Shown in pieces: positions 10,851 to 21,656 of a stretch of 64,000 nt of DNA. Source of the DNA: Liolophura sinensis (Eukaryota; Mollusca; Polyplacophora; Chitonida; Chitonidae); NCBI RefSeq assembly GCF_032854445.1, contig NC_088298.1, positions 5,390,160 to 5,454,159 on the forward strand. The letters run 5' to 3'. How positions within the stretch are numbered: position 1 is the stretch's first letter; each line of letters starts with the position of its first letter. The position numbers were made by a program, and so were the translations under genes. The notes below the pieces were generated by a model. It ran no database searches, was not told the DNA's origin, and worked only from the letters and a program-made list of their open reading frames with translations.

Positions 10851-12587
10851 TTTTACTGTGGAAGACAAAACCTGTCGCAAGTAAAAGCAAAAATTTCCAA
10901 TTTCAGTGTTGAAGTTGCACCACCAACACGTTTTCGGAATTCCTTTTCCGTATCCGCTTCCGTTTATGTAGACTCGTACCTTGCCGCGAAGAAAAGCCGC
11001 GATTTGTTTTTGTTTTTTATTCCTTGTTTATTTTCCTCAGTTTACATCTTCGAGTTTAAAATGTATATGATACTGGTTATTTTAAGAGTCTAAATAAAAC
11101 ATTTTTCTTTTTACATCAGCTTGTTTAATTGTCTCTTTATTCAGCTTATTTCTTTTTTCTATGAATTTCACCGGTCGGCCAGCACCACAACCTTAGCCTC
11201 TCAGCCTGATATACATGTAGGCCCCAAGCTTAAGTAAGTCAAAATTTCAAATCGCGTTAAAATTGTTATTTCTTTCTTAACAAGGTCAGAATATTGCTTC
11301 ACAACGTAATTTTAGAGTAATCTATTGTAGCCGGAACAAATTCACCAAAACATCAAAGCAAAAAAGCCAGGAAGCTCTGAAGGAGCTATATAGCCTTAGA
11401 GGCGATTTGCCGTATCTTATATATGCCAATCGAGGTGTTATTGACCATTTAAACCTGTGACGCTTTTGCCTGGAGAAGCACGGGTCAACGAAGAACATTG
11501 TAACAATTTGTCTGGAATTCAACATTAAATTTATGTATGTGGGAGAGAGGTTGGTGTAGATTGACTAATACAAGCATTTAACTCGTGTGGAGGAGGATCG
11601 GTGGAAAGAAACATCTGTGTTTTTACCGGGCATTGGTGGTAAACTTGCCGGCCTATTCGAGCAGGCTTGCTTTCGATTAAAATCAATGTCATTCGCATGT
11701 ATACATACACTTTTTGATCAGGTCTTTCTATGGCTCAGAAAACAGGCGTGCGTCTGATTTAGAGGAATTGTCAGTAACGCGCCAAATTCGGTAGTTACCC
11801 CCTCCCCCCTCCTTCCCCCGTTCACTACGCCCCTGTGTATACAGTAAAGTAGGCATGCACTGTTATTAGCTTACCCGGTACTACATAGGCCTAAGCGCGC
11901 CTTCTATGGTTCTGGTATGAATTTCGAATTTCTCGAGGAATAAAATAACAGTTATTGTGAAGGGGATTAAAGGGGAAGAAGTAAATAAATACGAAACATC
12001 TCGAAAATGACAGTGTGTTGATGTAAATTCCCAGGTTATTTAGGCCATTTTTGAAGTCACCCACTGAGCTGTACAGGGCAGCCAGTTGGAGGTCGGCTAT
12101 GGCAGTAAATCCATTTTGTTTGGTTTATATAAAGTCATTATTACGCTTGTCAGAAGCCCTCCCGGTAATATACTGTTTAAACAGGTAGACCGGCGTGACT
12201 TTTTTTTATTTTATTTTAAAGCTCATAATATTCCACCTGTCTTACTCTGACCAATCAGTCAATGACTGACAATCCTGATAGACACATCTACTTTTAGGCC
12301 AAATATATCACGTAGTTCATAATGTTGTGTGGGCAGAGCCACCCCGTCATGGGGAGACTTTGCCCGTCGTATAGTTTTAAGGCTAACAATGACCACAAGA
12401 AGAAACTAGGTTGGTTTTGTCTTTTTATTAAGGTTTTTTAAAATGCAAAATGAAAAGTGTTTTAAATGAAATACGAACATCCGGCCCTTCTCTTGAAGAA
12501 ATTTGGATAACTAATGCTCACAAAATAAAACTTAACTTTGTGCTGCATGAAACTATCAGTGGTCACTTTAAAATGTCATCTGAACAA
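10851..12587. other. ZC3H15 upstream region and intergenic sequence
   Basis: The first bases upstream of the ZC3H15 ATG are presumably 5' UTR and promoter; no clear TATA box is visible. The rest is AT-rich with short open frames that match nothing I recognise. A C-rich tract lies at about 11,800-11,820. Confidence 0.5.
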
Positions 12588-13520
12588 TTAGCTTGCTGAT
12601 GCATGTCCGTAAAATCTACAGCCCATATGCAGATATGTCCATACTAAATGAAAATCTTTCCAGCGGCATTTAACATCTGCCAAATCAATTTTATCCGGAA
12701 AAGTGAGCTTCCCTCCTTTGCTGGGACACAGGAAAGAGATTTCTGCTTCACTGGAGCCTTGCATTCGAACCACTTTCCCGATGAAGTGTTTGACCGCCTT
12801 TTTTGTTGCAAATGCGACTACAGTGCACTCACCAGGCGACAGCTCACCAGGTTTTGATTTTATCAGCAACGCTGGGTCATTACTATTATCAGCTTGGTTA
12901 TCATTTTCATCTCGGTCATCATTTTCATCACCAGCCTCATTTTCATCAATAGCCTCGTTGTCATCATGACCATTATCAATCTCATTTCCTTCATGGCCAC
13001 CGTTAATGTTTTCCTGCATGCCCTCTAATGAGATGACTTGCCATCTGGGACATCAAGGTTCCTCCACTTTGGAGCTGCGTCTTTGCCATGACCATGCCTA
13101 CAAGCCTTAAAATAGTCAAGAACATTAATAACAGACGGCATTAGTTCGTCATCTTCTTCTTGGGCTCGTCCGTTTGGAAGTCTTTTCTTGACTTGTTGAG
13201 GATCAAATTGAAACCCTACCGTTATGTTCTGTGATACCTTCATTCCACACATTTCAAGGAGCTTTTTAAGGTTACTTAGAAATACAGCTTTCTGCATACC
13301 GGTGCTTGAAATATTTTTCAACTTATATTCTCCTTAGATCAACCGCCATGCCCTTAGCGGTTGCCATCGGCGTGTTGAATTCTTAGGCAGAAACACGAAG
13401 CGTATTTCATTCTTCTCACAGACCTGGATGACTTTTTCACTATGTAAGACCGTTACCACAGATTACCACCCTGGGACCCTGATGTCTTTTGCCTCACGGT
13501 ATAATACTTGTCTCAAACCA
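12588..13520 (-). pseudogene. Decayed DDE-type transposase C-terminal part (pogo/CENP-B-like)
   Basis: Reading down from 13,500 on the minus strand, fragments resemble the end of the DDE catalytic core (IRFVFLPKNSTRRWQP). Next come the segment TGMQKAVFLSNLKKLLE, a FDPQQVKKRLP helix, an acidic Asn/Asp/Glu linker, and a terminal domain containing AVKHFIGKVV and KLTFPDKIDL. The order fits the C-terminal half of CENP-B/pogo-type transposases found in aquatic invertebrates. Stops near 13,330 and 13,025 and a frame change near 13,020 show it is dead. No N-terminal DNA-binding half and no terminal repeats were found. Confidence 0.6.
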
Positions 13521-14009
13521 GTCTTGAAAACTCCAAATCTCCAAAATATGGCATGTGGAGATATCACAAACGAAAGTACCGCGTTCCAAAATATGTCCGG
13601 ACATCATGTATTGCGTTGCTTAATTTCACAGAGCTATTATTCGTGAGAATTGCAAATAGGCTTAGGTCTATAAACCATACGAAGAAAGGAATATCGGAAA
13701 TGTTTTAAAATTGAAAAGTACATTATACTAGTAAATGATATGACGTATTTGTAAAGTTATTTCCTTCCCAAAATTTTCATTCTTTCATATCTTCAGTTAA
13801 GTTCACCGTTGTGATTAAAGTCGTAGAAGACCTATAAACGCGTCGGTGGTCTAACTATATAGCTGACCTGCACATCACCACAGCATTTATCACGAGTTCA
13901 TTTAATTTAATGATTTATTTCATTAACTTACCGGATAACTCTCATAGTCTTTCAAGGTTAGCTTACACGAGTCAACCTTCAAAGTTCCAATTCCAGATTG
14001 GATTGCTCT
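13521..14009. other. Intergenic, nothing recognised
   Basis: AT-rich sequence with short open frames only. The upstream half of the transposase relic may once have lain here, but I cannot read it. Confidence 0.4.
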
Positions 14010-14205
14010 GAGTTATAGTCCAGCACATGCTGGAGTTCTGTACGGTAGAACATTGGGCAGATCTGTTAGCAACCTCCGAATGGTCGTGGAATTCCCCCGG
14101 GCCCACCCGATTTGTTCCCACCATAATGCTGGCCGCCCTCTTCTAAGTGAAATATTCTTGAGTACGGCGTAAAACACCACTCACATAAATAAAATAAATC
14201 TATCC
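14010..14205 (+). repeat. SINE family 1, degenerate head, intact tail
   Basis: TAGTCCAGCACATGCTGG marks the end of the tRNA head, and CATAATGCTGGCCGCC and AAATATTCTTGAGTACGG mark the body and tail. The middle carries a C-rich insertion. Confidence 0.8.
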
Positions 14206-16529
14206 GAAACTATGTTATCTTGGTTCAACTCATTGAATCATTTTCACATGTTGATTTATTGCCAGTCTCGGACAATGAATTTTCGTCCTTTCACTGCCTC
14301 CATTGTCCTCCCGGGCCTTGGTGTAGAAAAGTGGCCGACAGAGATCTTATAGGCATTTTTTTATATAAATGATAAGTTTTGTGGGGATCAGTTGCCTTCC
14401 TACAAGATGGCTTGTGAACTCCGGTCAGTTGCCTTTTGAATGAAAAAAAGACAGGCGATTTTCTCTGAGTATACCGACTATAGCCACCGTTGTGTCAATG
14501 ATATATTAATGAGTACATATACGGCGTTTCATGCCAACCTTTCAAACAATTACTCAGATAATCAATGGATAAATCGCGGGATATTACTGCTTTCTGCTTG
14601 AGAGTTAAAATGAAGAGACAACAAGTGTTCTAACCTTGGTTATTTTAGAAGTGGAATGAACCGAGACTTGTACAGTGACAGCCATTTTTTGTCACAAGTT
14701 TTAGACAACTCTATGAATCATGCTTTAATCTCGAATTCGTACGAAACCATGGGATATGCCATGGTAAAACAACCGATGTCGCGTCACTCCTACTCCACGC
14801 ACTTATGCCTAATAGGCGAAACAGTGTCCTTGTGACGTCAGTCGAAGCAGCTGCCATCTTGAGTTAGAGAAATTTCTCCTGCCTGCTTGGTTAAAATTGA
14901 TAACATGGTAGAGCGTTGCACGATCACAAATATTAAAACAGTGTGTTTTTTTCACACCTAATATGGGATATTTCATTGATGCAAAATATACTATATACAA
15001 CATTTGGTTAGGGTTGTCTTTTCTTAACCAGGTACCTGCAGTGACAAACCTCTTGAGTTAAAGCCGCAATCGATACAACCAGAACTGGATTTGAACCTGC
15101 GACCTATTTTCCCAGAGCTGAACAAGGATCGCTCAGTCATTCGCGGGTTAAAGTCTTAAACTTTTTGTATTTTTAAAAACGTGGGACATATACTAGCAAG
15201 GATAGCATAAAATAAAAAATTGCTTAGTTCTCTGACTTTCAAAAACAGAATTTATTACAACAAAGGACTTAGAAACATTTTAGCCAAGATACTACCACAT
15301 GTAAAAGCAAAATCCACGACAGTATATAATATATACACACACACATACATATTTTCCAAAACCCTCACTTAATAAAAGAGCGCGACGACATTTTTCCTCC
15401 AGTGTTTCCCTATACATGCAGCCGTCGACATGATTGATGTGATTAGCGACATCATCACTAGGACAACCGTAATTCAGATGTGGATTTGAACTCCGACCTC
15501 CTGATCAGAAATCCTCTACTCGACAAATTCACCCAAAGTGACATTCCCACTAGCTGTTACTATTATATGCGCTGAAGGGCTGTCCCCATTGGTACAGGTG
15601 GTAACATGGTGCACTAGTACGTTCCCATATGGAAATGGTATAAAGGTGCTTTGTCTATCAATCGCTAGGACACACAGTCCAGCTTTGAACTGAGAATATG
15701 TTGATTTCCCCTCTTACTGTTTGCACTGCCGTCGTGACAATAAGCGTTCGACAAGACTTACACGACGATTGCTCGGGAAATTCCGTCAATAACGTGCTAA
15801 ATGACTGTGGTTTAAAAGTGGTGTTCTCCACACATAAAACTGACACCCGTTGTATATGCAAACAATTCTTAAGTACCGAATGACATTAAATAACAATAGA
15901 ATAAATAAATAAATTTAAAAAATAAATAAATAAGTAAAGAAAAGGATAAAAAACGATGCAGACAAAACGACCAGTGTCCCAGTGACAAATTAACAGAGTA
16001 CTAAATGTAAACAGCATGTAGACTATATTGTGTTTAAGACACCATCTAGCATATAAAATAACAACGATTTTAGTAGAAAAATCTGTTGTTCATTGTTTCA
16101 TGTGTCTTAGCGGTTTACTGATGAGGATTTCAGGGTATACCCTTAACACGTAGAGCGGAGCGTCAGTTGAACCAACACGACGTTGCATGTATGCTGTAGC
16201 AATGGGAGCCTGTCAAATGCTTGGCAGCAGAACCTTGACGTCATTTCATTGACGTAAAACGTTCCTTTCCCAGCTCAGCATGATGACGTCACAAGAAAGA
16301 CAGTACGACGTTACAATAGAAACTAATACATTGTAACATTGTAGAAGTTGTGCTACAAACCATTTTTGACGAAACAATGGCTCAATGTTCTGCTTCACAT
16401 TAGCGCCACCTCACAGGATTAAGACATATGCCGCCTACTCATTACACCTGAGCAATGTTCGACTTAAATTGGACCGGTGTCCCAGTTACATTGAAAAAGG
16501 CATAAAGCGTCCTTTTAGTTCATCTAGAC
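14206..16529. other. Intergenic sequence 3' of the single-exon GPCR
   Basis: No convincing exon. A TA/CA microsatellite lies at 15,323-15,352 and an (AAATA)-type run at 15,897-15,935. On the minus strand at about 14,860 a CAAGATGGCAGC motif with a nearby TGACGTCA looks like a start-site signature, but its frame is only 48 codons and was not called. The last few hundred bases before 16,530 are presumably the 3' UTR of the GPCR. Confidence 0.4.
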
Positions 16530-17612
16530 TCAGACGCTTTGGTACGTGATCACACTGACGCTCGTCGTCCCGCTCTTGTCGTCAGTTGCCGCAGTCCTCC
16601 ACGTGCACGTTATTATCCGGTAAATGGTTTTTCGATTGTCTGGCTTCAGGAGACAGTAGACGTACGGGTTTATGGCGCTGGATGCCACTACGATGGTCGA
16701 TCTCATTCTCTGTAGGGCGTAACTGATCTCAAATCCTCCCACGGCAATCACCACAGTAGGCATGACAGTCACCATCAAGGTCACGACGAGAATCACGTGG
16801 GTTATCACGTGACTCACCTGACGCTTGAGGAAGGCTTTCATGGCGGCGCTCTCCATGCCGTTGTTTCCCGCGTTCGATTTGAACTCTCCGAAAGCTTTAA
16901 GCAGTTTGTAGCAACTGAGTACGTAGCAGACTGCAACCATAAGTAAAGTCAGCCCCATGGTATATATTAACAAAGGAACGGACACGCCGTGATCGCCGAC
17001 AACTGTTTTCCCATCGGAGCTGGAGTTGTCTTTCGGATTTAAGTCCCAAACAGGCGCGACTGTATTATTCGGTAGAAAGAAACTCTCAATGTCACTGGAT
17101 GTGGAATTAAGGGTGGAGCTGTTGTCGGGGATAACGAAGTACATGCCAGGGATTGGTGTGACGCAGTTCAAGGCGATGATAACGAGGTCGAATATTAGCA
17201 AAAAGGCCACAAACTTTGATTTGTCGGGACGTCTAAATGGGTTACAAATCACCCAGCATCGAAGATAAGCAATCGCACCTAATGTGACATAGGACGCAAA
17301 AGAAGACATGAAAAACACCCTGAGGCTTATTTGCTTGTTGAGGAACCACAGTATACCGTAGCGCTCGGTCACGTTGTTGTAAAGACTGAAGAATCCGCAA
17401 GATTCCAGATATATTCCAATTGGAACGTGAGTGCAGCAGATAAGCAAATCCACACAGGCGAGATGTAAATATGCAATGCCGTTCAAGCGATTTTGTCGGA
17501 AGGACCGACCGTTTAGAAGAATCGCGAAGGTGTTTCCAGAAACGCCGAAGATAAAGATCAGCACAAGAAGACAGAGTCTTATCCAAACTAGTTCGGGGTC
17601 TTCGAACTTCAT
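16530..17612 (-). CDS. Atypical class A (rhodopsin-like) GPCR, single coding exon, orphan
   Basis: 360 residues with seven hydrophobic segments. TM1 has GVSGNTFAILL. TM2 has LHLACVDLL with the conserved Asp. TM7 has SSAINPYVYCLL, an intact NPxxY. TM6 keeps the Pro (VTVMPTVV) but lacks the CW of CWxP. The DRY position reads YLRCWVICNP, so the Asp and Tyr are replaced while Arg remains. TM4 (FLLIFDLVIIAL) lacks the usual Trp, and no Cys is obvious at the top of TM3. Extracellular loop 2 is long and carries several N-glycosylation sequons (NSS, NST, NNT, NSS). The C-tail is short and Ser/Thr-rich. A cell-surface receptor is a safe call; the ligand is unknown. A TTTGCAG acceptor at about 17,690, upstream of the ATG, suggests an intron in the 5' UTR. 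Confidence 0.85.
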   Translation of the reverse strand: MKFEDPELVWIRLCLLVLIFIFGVSGNTFAILLNGRSFRQNRLNGIAYLHLACVDLLICCTHVPIGIYLESCGFFSLYNNVTERYGILWFLNKQISLRVFFMSSFASYVTLGAIAYLRCWVICNPFRRPDKSKFVAFLLIFDLVIIALNCVTPIPGMYFVIPDNSSTLNSTSSDIESFFLPNNTVAPVWDLNPKDNSSSDGKTVVGDHGVSVPLLIYTMGLTLLMVAVCYVLSCYKLLKAFGEFKSNAGNNGMESAAMKAFLKRQVSHVITHVILVVTLMVTVMPTVVIAVGGFEISYALQRMRSTIVVASSAINPYVYCLLKPDNRKTIYRIITCTWRTAATDDKSGTTSVSVITYQSV

Positions 17613-17984
17613 TGCTTCTTTCTTTAGCGGTGAATTCAGCTTTGTTGTCTTGTCTGATTCGTCTATCTATCGATTTCTTAGGTAGACCTGCAAATGATAA
17701 TGATAATATTAATAACTATAATAATGATAAAAATCATTAACATATAGCACACACATCACATACGTATAGCAGAATAAACACTCAAAAAATCAATCTGTTC
17801 ATTTTAACAGAAAACCTGTTGTCTGAGTGATGCTAGAATGTATACTGTTATTATAACATAATACTATGTCGTATTCAACATAACATCCTGTTAGACTAAT
17901 TTTTATGTTGAATTAATGGAATACGTGCGTTATATTTGACAGAATAATCTGCTGCAACAGTAGAATACATTCTAACATTCTAGA
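17613..17984. other. Upstream region of the single-exon GPCR
   Basis: Contains the probable 5' UTR with a candidate splice acceptor near 17,691, a short ATAATGATAA-type run, and otherwise AT-rich sequence. No TATA box could be assigned with confidence. Confidence 0.4.
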
Positions 17985-18145
17985 AAGTCTGTCAGCAGCC
18001 TGCGGTTGGTCGTAGGTTCCCTCGGGCTCTGCCTGCAACCGTGGGTCGTGGGTTTAGAGCCCGGTGTCCTCCAACCATGATGCTCGCCGCCGTCGACTAT
18101 GGTGGCAGGAAACCGGTCAGAGCCCTGCCTTCGACCATCCGATAA
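17985..18145 (+). repeat. SINE family 1, rearranged fragment
   Basis: CTGTCAGCAGCCTGCGGTTG and TGATGCTCGCCGCCGTCG match the body, but a piece of opposite orientation (GGTGGCAGGAAACCGG) follows, so two fragments are joined head to head. Confidence 0.65.
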
Positions 18146-18221
18146 CCAAACATTGTTGTATGGTGGGTAGTTGGAACCACCTATTGGCATAGATTGTCTT
18201 TGCATTATAATGTTCTAAATA

Positions 18222-18480
18222 AGGATGTGATGCATGTCTAATAAAATTATTTGAATGTAAATTTGTTGTTACTATACAGACATATGTGTTTAATCTGAAT
18301 TATGATAATATTTCTAAATATATAAGAAAAATATAAATATGATCAAAATTCAGGTTGAACACATTTGTTAACCGAAACGACAAAATTCTAATGGAAATAT
18401 ATTTATAAACATGGGTTACATCTTTATTTATAACATTATTACGAAAAGAAAATGTGTACCAAGAAGTAGCCCCAAATACT
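18222..18480. repeat. Dispersed repeat, copy 1 (paralogous to 42,222-42,480)
   Basis: GATGCATGTCTAATAAA, TTTAATCTGAATTATGAT, TTGAACACATTTGTTA and CCCCAAATAC occur in the same order at both places over about 260 bases, with scattered substitutions. No coding potential. The BEL element begins 50 bases downstream. Confidence 0.8.
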
Positions 18481-18530
18481 CAACATACAAACACTCTTCT
18501 CGAATGTGTTTTTGTAATATTTAAGACCAT

Positions 18531-19107
18531 TGTTACTGTAGTCAATACAGATAGGGAGTTGTCGCCCCTTTGCGACTTCCTCGTTGAGTGACGTAGGTGC
18601 CATGAAAACGACATTGAGTGTCTTTCGGTTGTCATGGCAGCTCAGAACTTGCGATGTTGCGAGGTTTTGAGGATCCATGGTGGTATGTATTTCTCTGAAT
18701 TAGCTCAGATAATGTTTTTAAGATGTAAACATGTTTATTTTATGTTACCTAAGTGTACAATGAGTGTGAATCTGTGTAGGAGTTGAAGCTATCGATAACT
18801 GACAGGAGATGTCACAGTTTGTCCACTTTTCGTGACTTTAATGACGTAAATTCAGATGTACGATTGTGCGCTAAATATAATATCGTTCTTTGTTTTTAGT
18901 TTCACGTTTAAGGAGCTTTTTGAACTGGATTGATGTATGGTTTTGGGGAGCGTGCGAATTTGCTCAAAGGGTGTACCTACACAACGAGTAACAGTTCTAA
19001 TAAAGCAGCAGTAATCAACCCATGGATTGACTTTGTCATTTCCTCATTGCGAACTCACAGCAGCACTCGTCGCACACCGATGCGGTAGCGGCTGTCATAG
19101 TGAAACA
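18531..19107 (+). repeat. 5' LTR of the BEL/Pao element
   Basis: Begins TGTTACTGTAGTCAATAC and shares almost all of its sequence with 25,720-26,183. Near the 3' end it has AATAAAG, a likely polyadenylation signal. If the two LTRs are aligned to end in AACA, the TGTT...AACA termini are mirror images; the exact 3' boundary is uncertain by a few bases. It carries about 115 bases (roughly 18,587-18,700) absent from the 3' LTR. Confidence 0.88.
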
Positions 19108-19489
19108 CCGCACTCCTCACCAGAGTGTAACTACCAGAGTGTAACCACCAGGCTGACTGAGGACGCCGTTTTGAGGGATCTTGGAGACATTCGTGAGAGA
19201 AACAAGACTTTCCAGTGACCTGGACACTGTGTGAATAAATTAAGGTGTAGACTTTATAAGCTTTACAGACAGCACAGGACTGCATTATAGCCGATTGTGT
19301 GAACAGTTCTCAAGTGACAGCCATGTGAGTGGTTCGTTGATTATGGTGTTATTGATAACTGAATGTGTTTCATTGTTTGTATACTTAAGCAGCATTTGCT
19401 GAAGATTTGTAGTTCGTAATTAGTTGCATTGTCAGGTACTTTGTATACATATTTGTTTGTGTTACATGTGTGATATATTCTGTATCAGT

Positions 19490-20593
19490 ATGAGTGAATT
19501 TGATGCATTTCACGAAGTTGTAAACATGGATAGTGTTACTGATGGTGTGCAGAGTAATCAGGCTCATCATGGGGAGGTAGAACCTGACGACAGACGTCGA
19601 GCCAAGCCTACCGAGATATTTGGTAGTTGGCAGACGAGCCAACGTGAGCACAGTTTTAAGACATCAGTATCAGCTTGGAGAAAATGTGCTAATAAGGTGC
19701 AAATTTGTATGTGTCATACAAAGGATGTGTCAGTATTAAGAAAAGAAGGTGACTCTCTGAATAATGTTATGGAGCGTGTGACTAAAGATTATGAGCAGCT
19801 GAAGTTATCTCTTGGTCCTTTTGACATTTGTAATGAAGCCTATGCAAAGTTTGATAAGACTGAGCCAAACAATTTCCAACTTGTTAAAGAGATTACTGAA
19901 TGTATTCGTAACCTTGAATCAGATAAGTTAGAAGGTACATCTAGAAAAGGATCTGTATTATCTAAGAGTTTGTCTAAAGGATCCAGTGCCTCAAAGCGGG
20001 TTGAAACAGCAACCCAGGCAGCCATGTTGAAATCAAAACTTAAGTTCATTGATTCAGAAGCTCAAAAACGGTTAGAGCTAGACAGAATCACAACCCTTAA
20101 GGAGTTAGATATGGCTCATGGCAAAGTTGAAGTTATTGCTGAAGCAGAAGCAGGTGTTTGTGATTTTGAATCTCGTGGAGATATTGATGTGTCATGTGTA
20201 CCTAAGTTTGACTTAGTGCAAGAGTACTTAAGTTCTCAACAGGTTCCGTCTGAAAATGTAAAGCAGCCTGACTGGTATACGTACTGTGGAGATTCACCTG
20301 CAGTTACCAGTTCGCCCCCACTGCAGGGTGCCCTTACTGTGGTGGACATGTTTAGAGTGCCAAGGCCTGTTTTGAACACACATGCACCGTCATTTACACC
20401 GCATGCTTCTACTCAACCGACATGGGTTTACCAGCAGACTCAGAATACCCCGCATGCGGTTATGTGTGATTCTACTACTAATCGCCAGAACACTCAGTTT
20501 TCCACACCAATCGTCACTCAGCTGGACTCCGCATTATATGGGAGACAATCTCAGCTTGGAAATCTTGCCGAAATCATTTGCACAACAAGTTAG
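19490..20593 (+). pseudogene. BEL/Pao gag, N-terminal part
   Basis: An open stretch from the ATG at 19,490 (an upstream ATG at 19,424 is in frame but gives an odd Cys-rich leader) encodes a charged, probably coiled-coil region. It includes a Ser/Lys-rich patch (RKGSVLSKSLSKGSSASK) and a Pro/Thr-rich part. The frame ends at 20,593 just as the conserved gag domain begins in the next frame, so a frameshift lies near 20,540-20,590. Confidence 0.75.
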
Positions 20594-21656
20594 TTTGGGA
20601 CGATTACCAGCTCCAGAGCCAGGTGTGCTTACTGGAGATCATTTGAAATTTCCGGCTTGGAAGAGTGCATTTAGTACTCTGACTGAGCATACAGGCATTG
20701 CACCTGCTGAAAGAATATATTACTTGCAAAAGTACTTAGGAGGCCAAGCGAAAGAAGCGGTGGAAGGATTTTTCTTTCTGACAAGCGACACTGCTTATGA
20801 AGAAGCTAAACGTCTTTTGGAAGAAAGGTATGGTAATTCCTTTATAGTGGCCAGTGCCTTCAGAGACAAACTACGGGATTGGCCCAAGATAGCATCTAGA
20901 GATGGTACCGCTTTACGCAAATACGCAGATTTCTTGCGACAGTGCCAGTCAGCTATGCGGACAGTTCCGAGTTTGAATGTTCTGAATGACGACCGAGAGA
21001 ATCAGAAATTGCTGTCAAAACTTCCATAGTGGTTAATACTGCGCTGGATTAGAGTGGTCGCTGAGTACAGGGACAGGTTTAAGTCGTTTCCCCCATTCGG
21101 CGACTTTGTTGCGTTTGTAGCCAGAGAAGCGGAAATCGCTTGTGATCCGCTATTGCAACTGCACAAAGGAACTACGGAAGGTGCAGCTGGGAAGTCTCAG
21201 GGTAATTACAGTAAGAATAAACCACTTGGTGCACGTACTCTTTCTGCTGGTACGAATGAATGCCGTGACGATGTGAAGGTGGACAAAGGGGCGATGCGAA
21301 AACGACATCATCTGAACGATTGTAGAGCCTTCTTACAACGATCTTTGGCTGATAAGAAGGAGTTTACTAAGGACAAAAGGCTTTGTTTTGGTTGTCTTGG
21401 ATCCGATCACAGAGCTAAGTTTTGTAAACAAAGAATTACATGCAAGGCGTGTGGTAAGCGACATCCTACTTCGCTGGCTGGAGATTACAATAGAAGCAAT
21501 AACAAGGCTAATAAGGATGAGCCCATTGTGACAAAACCAGTTTGTTCCACATCTTCTCACACAAGAGGTACCCACATGAATCACAGTGGTAGCGCAAGTA
21601 AATGTGCGATGATAGTTCCAGTTTGGCTTTCCCATCTTGATAATCTTTATTTTTGA
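20550..21656 (+). pseudogene. BEL/Pao gag, DUF1759 domain and zinc knuckles
   Basis: This frame carries LPAPEPGVLTGDHLKFPAWK, the hallmark start of the DUF1759 gag domain of BEL elements. A nucleic-acid-binding region with a CCHC knuckle (CFGCLGSDHRAKFC) and a partial second one (CKACGKRH) follow. An in-frame TAG at 21,027-21,029 interrupts the domain. The frame ends at 21,656, at the beginning of what should be the protease. Confidence 0.88.

Noticed and set aside
14809-14870. A CAAGATGGCAGC start-like motif on the minus strand with a nearby TGACGTCA
   Set aside because: Its frame closes after 48 codons, the peptide is unfamiliar and no donor with a matching downstream exon was seen.
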